This document shows positions 26,117-38,703 of a DNA stretch of 64,000 bases, piece after piece. This stretch comes from Vigna angularis. Taxonomy: Eukaryota > Streptophyta > Magnoliopsida > Fabales > Fabaceae. The translations under genes and the position numbers were made by a program. The notes beneath the pieces are model-generated. The model was not told where the DNA came from and searched no databases. It worked only from the letters and a program-made list of their open reading frames with translations. The stretch spans positions 22,079,501 to 22,143,500 of the forward strand of contig NC_068975.1 in assembly GCF_016808095.1 (NCBI RefSeq), written 5' to 3'. Position 1 is the first letter of the stretch, and each line of letters begins with the position of its first letter.

Positions 26117-27343
26117 ATGGGCAGTCATAACCAAGTTTATGCTGAGGGTGCTTCTATTGATAAACCTCCTTTGTTTACGGGGGAAAATTATGCTTTTTGG
26201 AAAATTAGAATGCAAATATTTTTGGAGTCTATTGACAGGGGTATTTGGGAAGTTGTTATGAATGGACTAATTGTTCCCACTATTTTTGTAAATGATATGC
26301 AAGTAGAAAAACCTTTTTTACAGTAGACTATGAATGAAAATAGAATGACACAATGTGATGTTAGGGCTAGGAATATAATTTTATCTGCACTAACCCTTGA
26401 TGATTTTTTCAAAGTTTCTGTTTATGAAAGTGCTCAGGAAATGTGGAAATTTTTAAGAGTCACTCATGATAAAGTCACATATGTTGTTAAGTTGACGTTG
26501 TCTGATTCAAGCTCAAACAATTCAAATGAGCAAGAAAATCTATGCTTAATGGCCAGCAATGAATCATCTAAAAGCCAACTCTTGAAGAAAAAGAAGGAAA
26601 ATCAAGGCTCCTCATCAAGCTTTAAATGTTATGGATGTGGTGAAAGAGGCCATATAAAATCCGTTTGTCCAATTATCAAGAAATTTCACAAAAAGAAGAA
26701 GGTCCACATTGCTTGGGTTGATAATGACTCAAGTAGTTCAAGTGATTCTGATGAAGAAGCAAACTTGTGTTTGATGGTAAATACTGATGATACTGCAAGC
26801 CAAGTAAGTTGTTCTAATTCTGAATCTAGTGAATTTGATTTGCAAAAAGCTTTTCTTGAATTGCTTGATGAATCTGAAAAATTGAATGCTGCTCATAAAA
26901 ATTTGAAAAAGGAATTTAAAGAATTCCGAATTAAATATGAGAAGGCATTAGATGAGAAAGTAAGTTTGAGAAATAAAATTTGCAACTTGGAAATGAAAGA
27001 GTCTTCAAATGTTGAACATCCTGTTGAATGTCTTTCATGTAAGAGTCATATGCTTGATATTGATATTCTTGAAAATCTTCTTGAAGTTGCAACTGGAAAT
27101 AATAATGTTGAAATGCCTATAACTGTTAGAAAGGTTTATAAAAACAAAAGTGTTTTTAAAAGTAAGAACAAAATTAAAAGAACCCGTAGGGTATGGGTTG
27201 AAAAAGGAATTGTGTCTTATAGAAACCCAAATGTTGTCACATGCTTTTATTGTATGAAAAAGGGGCAGACTTCTAACAAATGTAGAATTAAACATTTTGA
27301 TGTTCCAAATGGAAAATATGCTTGGATTCCTGTTATAAAGTAA
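26117..27343 (+). pseudogene. copia-type gag-like protein with one in-frame stop
   Basis: One reading frame runs from the ATG at 26117 to 27343, broken by a single TAG at 26324-26326. The N-terminal part (PPLFTGENYAFWK) is the start of a UBN2/copia gag domain. After VTHDKV at about 26470 the frame jumps directly to a Ser/Asn-rich linker, so most of the usual gag core is missing. A zinc knuckle CYGCGERGHIKSVC (CX2CX4HX4C) lies at 26628-26669, a coiled-coil-like Lys/Glu-rich stretch at about 26850-27000, and a second, degenerate knuckle-like CFYCMKKGQTSNKC near 27240-27285. It is part of the element at 24964-29227. Whether the TAG is a simple mutation or read through is unknown. Confidence 0.8.
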
Positions 27344-29227
27344 ATTGTCTCTAACCTCAAAGGACCCAAATGAGATTATGGGGACCAAAACTCTATTGTT
27401 TGGTTTTGCAAGTTAATTTTTCAAAAGGAAAAGAAGACTCTATGGTATCCTGGTATTTTTTAAGAGCTTTGAAATAATTTATGAATGTTAGATGTGTCTT
27501 AAGTTGAAAATTTGGCCCAAATTTGTGTTTTTCAGAAATTAACGTAAATAATCGATTACCAAGGGTAACAATCGATTATCTCGTCCTCAAAAATTTGGAT
27601 TTTGACAATTTGGCTCGCACATAATCGATTATTTAAAGTAATAATCGATTATCTTAAGTCACAGCGTAAAAAAAAAAAAAACTTTTTTTAAATTTTTTTT
27701 AGAGTCTGTTTTTAAAAGGGGATTATTACATTCAGGGGAAGATATATGAGTTTGTTAGATATCTTGTTTTTATCTCTATTATGGATTAATTAATACTGTT
27801 TGTACTTCTTAATTAGAGTTGAATTTCTATTTCTCTTATATTCCATGACGTATTATGTTCTTTCATGTTATGAAATTTCAATTTTATTTCTGTTTTGAAA
27901 TGCATCAATTCTTTTATTGAGGGGGAGAAAAATTTGAGGGGGAGTTTTTCCACTTTTTTACTTTTTGTTTATGATCAAAAAGGGGGAGAAAACTTCTAAC
28001 TTAAGTAGTGCAGTTATTACTAACATGTTTGTATGTTTGTAAGTATGAAATCTGTGCAGGAAATTAGAAATGCTTTTAACAAGAAGATATTTTTTATCAT
28101 CATCAAAAAGGGAGAGATTGTTACCAATGAGGAGCATTGGTATCTTGAAAGCTACTGTAAAGTTTTGATGATGATAAAAGCTGAAGAATTGAAGACTCTA
28201 AATGCATCTTTGTTAAACGCATTTTGTATAAACAAATGCATAGGATAAATTGTAATGATGTAAAAATTGTTAGAATTTTTCGTATTTAGTGATTCATTGC
28301 GCAAATAATCGATTATTAAGAAGAATAATCGATTATCACGAGCCAATTTAGAAGAGAGTTGCTCGCACAAATAATCGATTATTACACAAAATAATCGATT
28401 ATCATTGTTTCATTTAATATTGTCCAAGTCTCTGGAATAATCGATTATTGCTCAGGATAATCGATTATCACATTTTGAAAACCCCATAACGGACACAAAT
28501 AATCGATTATCTCTTACGATAATAGATTATTTTTAGCAGTTGGGAAATCTCTTTTCAGTTTCTGACCCTGGGCTTTTAAATAGATTTTTCCACAACTCTT
28601 AGAAGTGAACTTTTCAATTGAGAGTATTAGAGCTTTGTGCCTAAGGGAAGCTCTCTGTGAGTGAAAAGGATATACGCCATTTTGAGAATACAGTTTGTCT
28701 GAGGAAGTTCTCAAAGTGATAGAGTGCTCTTGCCTGGTCTTGTGAATAGGAGAAGCTCGCGCTTTGTGTGTCAAAGGTTGGAGCGGTTCTCTTCAAGTTG
28801 GCAGAGCTGTGGCTTCCGGTTCGTGCGTCGAAGGAAGCTCTTCCGGTTCGTTTGTCGAAGGAAGTTACTTGCTGCACTCTTCTGGTTCGTTTGTCGAAGG
28901 AAGGTGTTTTCTATTCCTTGTTCATTTCATTATCTTGTAATCTGTACAACTATATTTTTAGTGAAAAAGGTTAATCACTATTTATAGTGATTAACTACTG
29001 GACGTAGAATCTTTTGATTCGAACCAGAATAAAAACTCTGTGTTGAATTTTTCTTACTCTCTATACTCTTTACATTTTGCGCATATCAACTGTTTGATAA
29101 AAGTTCTCTCAAAAAAAAAAAATTTTGAAACCGACTATTTTAACTTGTGTTGTGATCGTTACATGCTTTCCGCTATCTATATTTTATTCCGTTGCGCAAC
29201 TCTATAACGGTACCGATTGTTCCGACA

Positions 29228-29445
29228 ACTCAATGCCTCGTTTGAGGGCTTTGCTTATGTTATTGTCTAAGTAACTCGGTGTCTCATTTGAGGGCTTTAC
29301 TTATGTTACTATCTAAGTAACTTTGTGTCTTGTTTAAGGGCTTTGCTTATGTTACTGTCTAAGTAACTCGATTCCTCGTTTGAAAGCTATGTTTTTTTTT
29401 TGTCTTAGTAACTTGGTGCCTTGTTTGAGGTTTGCTCAACTTGAA
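29228..29445. repeat. Right half of the 46-bp minisatellite
   Basis: Four to five units with clean 46-bp spacing, for example the unit beginning AACTCGGTGTCTCATTTGAG near 29274. It continues the array interrupted at 24963; the first bases double as the target duplication. Confidence 0.8.
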
Positions 29446-32400
29446 GGTTTTCTTCATTGTGCATTTCCTCAAAATGTTGTTGGCATCAAGAAGTTTCGTT
29501 GAGCTCTACTAGTATCATAATGTCAGTGTTATAGACAACCACTAGAAAAATGTCATTATGTATATTATGTTAGCACATCATATTAGGAGCATAATTCTAT
29601 GAGGTTGTGTAAGCTTAGGATTAGTATGTAGCTGCAAGGTCTCAAAAATTGTTTTGTCATTGTTTGTCATTCTATAGTATTTTTGCAATTATAGATTGTT
29701 GTATACTAGATTATATATAGACTAACCTATTAGTCTCTTCCTCAACACTATTGTTAGTATAGGTACCTATAAGATGCGTAGACCTTGCAAATTATTTTGT
29801 AAAAGGGTTAAAGTACCCCAAATACTCTAATTTAATTTATTATTACCTTATTTGAAAGTAATAAGTGTTTAATTAAAACATATTTTAATCAGTTCTGAGT
29901 TACTAAATAGTAAATGATTATACAATGAATGTACTATGAAAAAATAAATAAATGTAAAAAAAATTGCATAACTCAAATAAAAAAATACTAATTCATCTTT
30001 TAAACATTACAAAATAAAAAAGGGTTTCAAAGAAACAAGTTTCACGTTAGGTACAACAAAAATCTCCCATGTTAAAAATGTGTGATAGTATTTTTATAAA
30101 TATTTTGTTCAAAATTCACATCAAACATGTTCCTAACAAATGTTAATTTTCAAATTAACATCAATTCTATGACCACGGACATTAAATATCGTTTAGGTCC
30201 TAAGTTATTTAATGTATATTGGTTCTAGGATCGACATTAAATTAGAAATTAACCTCCGGTGGAGGTTGATTGAGATTTGACATCCAACATCATTTGCCCT
30301 TTTAAAATCTTAGAAAACAGTGTCAACCCCCCACCTTTCTTGTTTTTTTTTCCCGAAACCTCTCACCAAAGTGCAATGATGACACCAAACTCGTAAGAAC
30401 AAGTTTTTCAACCCATTTCATTCTATCTTGTTGTTGCAATATTTGTTTGGGCTCAAGCTCTCATTCTCTTCAATTGCATTTCACATTAAAGATAATGTTT
30501 TCATTCACTAGCCATTGTTATGTGTGCTAAAAGTTGAGGTTGTGTTTTTAGCTTAACTCTAATTTTTTAAAATTCACTAAATATAGCTAGAAAATTATTT
30601 TTGACTCAATTTTTTGTATAATAACTTTTATTAGTATTCAAATGTAGAATGTTCACATTTGATATATTGATCACATATTCAAAGTTATTAAAATTTGGTG
30701 CTTAAAAACTTCAAATAAACATAATTTTTGCTGCAGACTTTGGATGAAGATTTTCCAAAAAGAAAGTTGTTGAAAATTGCGTGAAGAATGTGCTTGGAGT
30801 CTGAAATTCCAAAAAAAAAAAAAATCTATCCTTTATGGTATATTTTTTATTTCTTAATATTTTTCACCAATTTTGTCATACTTTATAAGAGATACCATAA
30901 CGAAAACTTTGAAAAATTTTATAATATATTATTACATTGTATATTAATTTTTCATAATTTCAGTAAAAATAAATATTAACAAAAAATTGAAAAATAAAAG
31001 ACCAGAAATTAAGATATGTTGTAACATATACTTTCATTTGTATATGTTGCAGGGACAACATATGCTGATTAACGTCTCCCACTATATCGTGGGATATTCA
31101 ACAAACATAAAAATTTAAAATGACATACATAATTTTTTTTTTTTTGTGTTTTAGTGAAATGAGGAACGTAATCAAAACTTTGAAAAGAAAATCGAGTTAA
31201 AGTTTCAATATAAATTAATTCCTATTTATTATTGACTCTGTGTAACTTTATTTTTTCAACGCAGAAAAAAAGTACTAGATATATTTTCCTCAGAAATTGA
31301 TGAACTTTCCTCACAAATTCCTATTTATTTAATTTTTTATAACTTTAGTTTCTTTAATACGTGTTTTTTTTTACATTTATATTATAGATTATTCATCGGA
31401 AATAACAACGATGAGTATCTAATATAATCAATCTGCAATGTATATCAGTTTAGTATTTTCTTCTTATATGTATGTTATTAATATAAAAAATTTAAAGTAA
31501 GAAGACGTATATTCATAATACGAACCTAAAATATACATTAATTAAAAGTCACACAAAAGTGATACAAACCTTTCACCTTTCATATACTTTCTATCATTTT
31601 GTTCCTAACGAAACTTTAATTAGCGTCTGGTTAGCGTCCCTTAGAAATCTTAATTAAACTAATCTAACCAACATCCATAAGTTAAATAAGTTTCAGTGAA
31701 AGCAAAGTAAGTACATAGTTTTACCTAATTTTTCTCTCTTATGTATGACCATTATTGAATGAATATGCAAAAGTCGTACCTTTTATTGGTACCAATACAG
31801 TGTAGAGTGTAAGAGAAAGAGTAGTTAGAGACGGTTTAACCAAAGAGAGAAAATGGGTTTGCTACAAAATTTGGAAATAAAATCTATGGTTTTGAACAAA
31901 AACCAGAAGACTTTCCTGCTTTAACTCTTGAGTTTAGAGTGGAAAACTTTGGAAATAAAATCTATGATTCTAAGATTTTTCTTCTTCTTCTTCCTCTGAT
32001 TTTTAAGTCAAATGGTTTCTCAAATTCAAATTAGTGCAATCTAACAAGTTTGACAAAAGTATGGTCTTATACAATATGCTCCTAATAGACATTTACTTCA
32101 TGTATTGAATATTTGACAGTGTGGTTAAAATTTGGTATATAGCAGCAAGTTATAACTCACTCTCATGTAGTTGGTTAAATTTAGGTTTTGAACTTTTTAC
32201 TTTGAATTTCAGATTTGAATCTTGTAGAATACAATTAAAAATGTTTCATTAATTTAACATGAATTTGTTGTTCACAATTATTATAAAAGAAGTATAATAT
32301 CTTACATCAATTTCTTTTAAATAATAAATTAAAAATATATACTTTAATCAATATTCTTATAAATTATTTTTAAATTTAGCTGATTTTTAAAATAAATAAA

Positions 32401-33229
32401 TAAAAATTTATTTAAACATGTGTCTTTACACACATTTTAATTATTATTAAAAAAATTTCTAACATATTTTCAACATATTTAGTATGTTAAAGAATGATTA
32501 TATTTAATTAAAAAAATTTCTAACATATTTTCAACATATTTAGTATGTTAAAGAATGATTATATTTAAAGTATTACTTTTTTGATATACTATTTTTTCTT
32601 CTATGATTTTTAATTACTTGGTCATTTAATAAAATTAAATTTATAAAATATATTTTAATTATATTTTTTAAAATAATATTATTTTTAAAAATATATGTTT
32701 ATTGATAATAATATATAAAAACAAATGTGACAAAAAAAATTGTGTTAAAAACTTTATCAAAAAAAAATTATATTTATCATTTTTATATTAAAAATAATAT
32801 GAATATTGTTATTATTGAATATTCTTCTTTCTTTTAGTATGTAAAAACTTAAATTAATTTTATCTATTAAAAATTAACATTAATGATATCTTCATACAAC
32901 TTTGTATAAGGTTTTAAATAATTGTATTTAAAACAAAATAAATTAAAATATTGTATTTAGTAATTAATTTCAAAAGTTTAAAATATATATTTGTAATAAA
33001 AAATTACACTATTTAATATTATATGATTTTTGTTTTACTTAATAATTCATTTTAAATATTTAAAAGATAAATTTGTAATAAAAACAATCATATTTCTTAA
33101 TATTATCATATTTGTTTTACATTTTTTAATTCATCTTTTATTATTTTCAACTCCAAATGTAACCACTTATAATTTTAGTAAAACTAAAACAAAAGATAAA
33201 AGTTAGCAAACTAATTATCTTAAAATATA
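29446..33229. other. AT-rich intergenic DNA, no gene recognised
   Basis: Long AT-rich stretch with only short open frames. A direct 62-bp duplication (AAAAAAATTTCTAACATATT... then AGAATGATTATATTTAA) lies at about 32447-32570. The part at 30170-30320 has paired ACATTAAAT and CCTCCGGTGGAGG words that may belong to a degraded transposon. Confidence 0.45.
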
Positions 33230-35335
33230 CCATTAATGTATATATAGTCACTAAATGAGTATAAAAGATACATTAAACCTGTATATTGATTATATGAGTC
33301 TATAAATACATAGTAGATGAGTAAAGAATTAAACCTGTATATTGATTATATGAATCTATAAATACATAGTAGATGAGTAAAGAAAAAAAATAGAAGAGTT
33401 CAACAATACACATTGGATAATTTTGTCCAACACTGATGAGATGAGTATAAGTATAACAATATACATTATCTATCTCCTTATTAGACGAGTATAGCTAAAA
33501 AAACATTAGAGAAGTCATTTCATTCATTAATTAAACTAATATAACAAAAAATATTAAGTTAGTCTTGCAATATACATTAGACCAATATGTTCATACATTG
33601 ATTAAATTAGTATAATAAAAATCATTAGACAAGTCTAGCAATATACATTTGACAAATTTGTCCATATACTAATTAAACAAATATAGTAAAAAAATTAGAC
33701 AAGTCATTTCATTCATTGATTAAACAAATATAACAAAAAACATGAAACAAATCTATCGATGCATTGATTAAACAAGTCAAACAAAAATCATTAAATGAGG
33801 GTTTCCGTACAATTAGTGGACAAGTATAACAAAACAACATTTAACGAAACATTTTATACATTGATTACACGAGTCTTAGATTACTCATCATAAGAGTTTG
33901 TCCAAAGATTGACTAGACGAGTACCAACAACACACAATGGTGAGATGACCTGATCAATATACATTAGACAATTTTATTTATACATAAATTAAACAAGTTT
34001 ATTAATACAATACAATTTTGTCCATTTATTAATTGAACGAGTCTTGCAAAACATTTTAGACAAATCTGAACAAACACTCATTAAACAACTTTGCTAATAA
34101 CCTAATTAAATGAATTTAGCAAAAATCATTGCTTGAGTCATTTCATACATTAACTATATGAGTCTAAGAATACTTATTAGACAAGTTTGTCCATACATTA
34201 ATTAGATATGTCTATAAAAAAACACTAGACCAGTTTGTTCATACATTGATAAGACAAGTTTAGCAAACTAAATTACACAAGTCTTTTCTTTCACAGATTA
34301 GACAAATCTATTAATATACATTAGACAAGTTTGTCCACTCACTTACTAGACGAGTCTTGCAATACACATTAAATTGGTTTGAATATATAATGATTAGACG
34401 AGTCTAGTAGTACAAATTATACGAGTGTGTTCATATACTTATGAGACAAGTTTAACAATGATTATTAGAAGAGTTTGTTAATACATTGATTATACAAGTC
34501 TAGGAATACACATCAGACTAGTATTTTCATACACTTATTAGACGAGTATTGTAAAAAATATTATACGAGTCTAACGATACACATTATAAGAGAATGTAGA
34601 TACACGAATTAAAAGAGTATAACAAAAATATATTAGATGAGTCATTCCATACATTGATTAGATGAGTTTAGAAATACATATTAGACAAGCCATTCATATA
34701 TTGATTAGACGAATCTAACAATATACAATAGACAAGCTTTTTCATACATATATTAGACGAATCTATTAATACACATTAGATGAGTATGTTCATTCACTTA
34801 TTAGATAAATTTTGCAATATACATTAGACGAGTCTGTTCATACTCTAATTAAACGAGTTTAGCAATACACATTAGACGAATCTATCCATTCACTAATTAG
34901 ACAAGTATTTTATGCATAAAACATAAAACAAGTCATTCCATACATTAATTAGACAAGTCTAAGAATATGAATTAGGTGGGTCTATCCATCCACTAATTAA
35001 ACGAGTCTTGCAACACACATTAGATATGTTAGTCTATACACTGATTAAATGAGTCTAGCAATATACATTAGACAAGTCTGTTTATAAACATATTATATAA
35101 GTCTATTAATACACGTTAGACAATTTTATTCATTCTCATATTAGATCTGTCTTGTTATTATACACATTAGACAAGTATGTTCATACATATTAGATGAGTG
35201 TACCAATAGACATTAGATGAGTATGTCCATATACTGGTAGCATTAGATATTAGACAAATATGTTGATGCAGTGATTATACAAGTTTAGTCATACACATTA
35301 GACCAATATGTTCATATATTGATTTGTATTTATGA
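33230..35335. repeat. Degenerate 48-bp satellite array, about 2.1 kb
   Basis: Repeated units of the form CATTAGACGAGTCTGTTCAT, ACACTGATTAGACGAGTCTA, GCAATACA. Each unit is two related 24-bp halves sharing ATTAGACGAGTCT. Unit spacing near 34827-34875 is 48 bp. Divergence is high but the ATTAGACRAGT core is seen throughout. At the left edge a 56-57-bp direct duplication (TTAAACCTGTATATTGATTA...) is at about 33274-33383. Confidence 0.85.
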
Positions 35336-36743
35336 TGACTATACTAAACATATTTTTGCATAATTGTATTTTTAGATATTTTTACTCTATATTTTTTCAC
35401 ATGTTATATTCTTTGTATTTTTACAAAATTTACTCTTTATATTTCTACATATATTAACTTTCTAAATTATGAATAATTTTTCATATTTATTTTATTCAAA
35501 ATTTAATTATAAACTTAAAAATATTATTATTATTTTCTTGAACCTGTAAGTACCTTTTAATATAATATATATTTAAATATCTTTTATTTATTAATTTAAA
35601 AAAAAAACATGCGTCATGACTTTAAAACTAGTTTACATCCTTCCCATTTCACTAAATTTCTGTTGAATATCTACTTACTGAACTATGTAAACAATATATA
35701 GCCTAAATGTACTCTGAAACCCCAATTATTTAAACCGATGCTGTAAGAGTATTTCTTTCTCCACTCCATCAAATTTCTTTCTCCAGCCAAATTTCCAGAA
35801 TTTTTGATCCGTAACAGGAGTGACATGAGTGTCTTCAGGAAATAATTTTCAGAATTAGTTTATTGTTTTTCGGAAAACAAAATTTGGTTTGATAGGGTAT
35901 AGGAAGAAATTTGATAGGGTGTAGAAATAAACACCCAAGTTTTAAATATCCTTTTGAAAGATCCTAATTTTTGTTGGGGCAGGGATTGCCATTGAAAAGG
36001 TCAGTGTCTTTCAGAAAAAAAGTTTCCAAAATTGATTTAATGCATTCTGGAAAATAAAATCCGAAATTATGAGATACAAGAAGAAATTGCCATAAGTTAG
36101 AAAAGAGAAAATTTCTTTCTGAACCCCATCTTTTATTTTTTTTTCTCCACATACATATATTTGATGGACAAAAATACCCTTTTAAAATCCTTGAAATTTT
36201 ATTAAAAATGTTATCGAGAACATATTAACAAGATTTTAGAATAAGGAAACAAGATATGCTTAGAAAAAGAAAAGGACAAAGGTGAATTTTTAAAAAAAGG
36301 AGGTGTAAGAAGAAAAACATAGAGTGAGAAAAAGAGAAACTCATATTAATAAAGGCGTATTTTGAAGTAACCCAAAAAGGGGTGAGAAAAGGCACTGGAT
36401 ATGATGCATCCACACGTCAAATTAAGAGCCTCAGCAGGTGAGGATGAACCTTCAAGTTGGCATGCAACACAATTTTCCTTTCATTGTGAAGAAAATTATG
36501 TACCACAAAAATTAGCCACTATCAAGATAAGACTCTTGTGGAGAACTCATCCCACAGTGTCCCATATCATCATTTACAACTCAATCCAACGGCTCACATT
36601 CACTTGTGAGGTGCAGCCACAAGACATGATATATATTATCATGACATACACATTTTATCTAAAGTTTCACCAAAACTTGTTCACCCCATTTGTCTTCTGA
36701 ATTCTCATCACTAACACAAGTGGTAGATTCATTGGCTTGGAAC
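35336..36743. other. AT-rich intergenic DNA with MITE-like repeats, and 5' flank of the small gene at 36744
   Basis: Includes the inverted-repeat element at 35745-35935. Open frames at 35964-36152, 36225-36413 and 36401-36700 have no recognised domain. The last 150 bases are the probable promoter and leader of the small gene. Confidence 0.45.
35745..35935. repeat. MITE-like inverted-repeat element
   Basis: The left side TATTTCTTTCTCCACTCCAT then CAAATTTCTT resembles the reverse complement of the right side, TATTTCTACACCCTATCAAA. An internal AATTTTCAGAATTAGTTTATT is shared with a similar element at 39808-39948. No coding capacity. Confidence 0.5.
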
Positions 36744-37019
36744 ATGGCTTCTATCATCATGTCATTTGCTCCAGCCACTGGAAGAGTTTTTGCAGCCACT
36801 GCTGCAAAGGGTGCTGGTGGAAGCAAAGAGGAGAAAGGTTTCTTTGATTGGATCCTTGGAGGGTTGCAGAAGGAAGACCAGCTGCTAGAGACTGATCCTA
36901 TTCTCAAGAAGGTGGAGGAGAAGAATGGAGGCACCACCTCCACTGGCCGCAACAAGAACTCTGTTGCAGTGCCACAAAAGAAGAAAGGAGGTTTTGGAGG
37001 CCTCTTTGCCAAGAACTGA
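36744..37019 (+). CDS. Small conserved-looking plant protein, 91 residues, probably plastid targeted
   Basis: Single exon, ATG at 36744 to TGA at 37017-37019. The N-terminal 25 residues (MASIIMSFAPATGRVFAAT) are Ala/Ser/Arg-rich without acids, like a plastid transit peptide. They are followed by an acidic-basic middle with GFFDWILGGLQKEDQLLETD and a C-terminal KKKGGFGGLFAKN. The composition and phrase structure look like a real, expressed plant gene rather than chance. I do not recognise the family with certainty and give no function. The frame is open further upstream but has no earlier ATG, so this Met is the start. Next gene is on the opposite strand at 38257. Confidence 0.7.
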   Translation: MASIIMSFAPATGRVFAATAAKGAGGSKEEKGFFDWILGGLQKEDQLLETDPILKKVEEKNGGTTSTGRNKNSVAVPQKKKGGFGGLFAKN

Positions 37020-38256
37020 ACCAGTGATTTACTCTACATTTTTATTTACTTGTCTTCTCAAACTCAATCATCCTTCTCTTCTCCACCTAGATTCCAATCT
37101 CTTGATCTTATGGAATATTTTATGTTTGGCTCTTCTGGCTCATTGTATTACACAATTATATCGATTCATTTTGGATCAGTTACCAACCAGGTACAATCTG
37201 TTAACAATTTGGATATATTTTCAGTTTTTTGGTTATTTACTTTCCTTACTACTTTAGGCCTTTAAGTTAAAAGATGTGCCTTGTCTGTCATAAATGGTAA
37301 TGCCTTACAAATTCCAAGATGCCATTTCTTTTAATATTTCTTACAACAGAAAAGGCAGAGTTTACAGATTTTTGCTTCCAAGATGAACATTCAATGAAAT
37401 CAAATACAACCCTTGTTAAAATTGCATGATAAGCTTAAACATCATGTTATTGTTGTTAGTCTGTGTAGGAGATATGTTCAAGAAAAGAAACGATTATATT
37501 CTGTTTAGTTTGTTAATGATTCCAAAATGTTAACTTGCCGTTCAGTAAGTGTTGTCAAATTCCAATGATTAGATGGAACTGATCCAAGTTGGGAATTTCA
37601 ACCTTAAATGATTGTTATCCCATGGACTTGGAACATATTGAACCTTCTATTTTGAGGTTAGACTCTAACGTTGGAGTCAGATAACCTTCACAGTAGCACT
37701 ATTATTTCTTGCAAAATTGACAGCACAAAACCATTCAGATTTCAAGACTGTCAAGAACTATTAGTGATGGTTGTAAGATCATTACTTATTTTGAAAATGG
37801 CATGAAGCTAATAAGTTACTGTCATAAACAATGTATGAAAAGTAAGGATAAGTGTTTCTGAAAGATCCAGAGAAGAAAGGAAATTTAAACGACCTGTTAG
37901 ATGGTTTTAAACAAATATTGCTAATTACTCGTGTTCACAGCTAAACATAAGATTTTCTTCAATCATTGTAACTCAGTATATCAGTCAATTATGGAAGATA
38001 AATGCTAAAAGGAAAGAACCAATGCAAGTGTATTAAAAGTCACACATACTGTTTCAGTTGAAATGAAATGCATGTTGTTAGAATCTCATCAAAAGAAAAT
38101 ACAACCGATCATGTTTGCATAGAGACATACGACATATATTTTCATCCAACAATAATATTCTGGGGATATCGTTATTATTTTGTAAAACTGAACACATGCA
38201 AGACAACAGACACCGAAATACGGCATCAAGAACTCTTTAATCTTTAATTTTACAGT
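37020..38256. other. Intergenic between two convergent small genes
   Basis: The first 250 bases are probably 3' UTR of the 36744 gene. The rest shows no domain-bearing frame on either strand. Confidence 0.5.
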
Positions 38257-38619
38257 TTATGATTCAAAGTTTTTCAAATGAGCATGTGAGAAATCTTCTC
38301 CTGGTGTTGCGGTTACCGAATTTGATCTAGAGAAGGAGGTGTGGATGAACTCAATGCAGTCCTCAACGGCTTCTGTCCGATAATAATCAACAGATACTCC
38401 AATTGGTTTTGATCTTCCCATGGAAGAGGAACCTCGGTTAGAAGATTTTCTCACAGGCCTCAAGCATATAGCTTTTGTCACTTTATCTGCAACAACCTTC
38501 AGAAATTCAATAGGGGAAAATTCAGACGGCCAAGGAATCCTGAACTTGCAGCTCCTCCCATGCTTTTTACAAAATGATCTCCTGGTGTTTTTTCTCCAGG
38601 ACAAGCCTGTTTGATTCAT
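38257..38619 (-). CDS. Small protein, josephin-like family (plant), 120 residues
   Basis: Single exon on the minus strand from ATG at 38619 to the stop at 38257. The product is basic at the N-terminus (SWRKNTRRSFCKKHGRS), has a helical middle (PIEFLKVVADKVTKAICL) and a conserved-looking C-terminal part, RTEAVEDCIEFIHTSFSRSN. This AEAVxDCIEFI-type phrase occurs in plant proteins annotated as josephin-like, which have no known enzymatic role. The frame extends upstream only without an ATG. The assignment is from memory of that phrase and is moderate; existence of the gene is better supported than its name. Confidence 0.55.
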   Translation of the reverse strand: MNQTGLSWRKNTRRSFCKKHGRSCKFRIPWPSEFSPIEFLKVVADKVTKAICLRPVRKSSNRGSSSMGRSKPIGVSVDYYRTEAVEDCIEFIHTSFSRSNSVTATPGEDFSHAHLKNFES

Positions 38620-38703
38620 TGAGTGTTCCTCTTTTCTTTCTTTGCATAACCATAGTGTTATATACAAAAGAGGGAGAGAAGCAAGAGAGAGTGTATGCGA
38701 CAA

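Larger units (their letters stand above)
24964..29227 (+). mobile_element. Non-autonomous Ty1/copia-type LTR retrotransposon, gag only
   Basis: LTRs at 24964-26071 (1108 bp) and 28119-29227 (1109 bp) start TGTTACCAATGAG and end GTTCCGACA; they differ at only a few tens of positions, so the insertion is young. Target duplication is ACTCA at 24959-24963 and 29228-29232. A primer site TGGTATCAGAGC (initiator tRNA-Met) is at 26074-26085, and a polypurine tract AAAAAGGGAGAG precedes the right LTR, with further GGGGGAG tracts at about 27920-27990. The internal region is only 2.05 kb and has no protease, integrase or reverse transcriptase, so it depends on a helper element. Confidence 0.93.
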
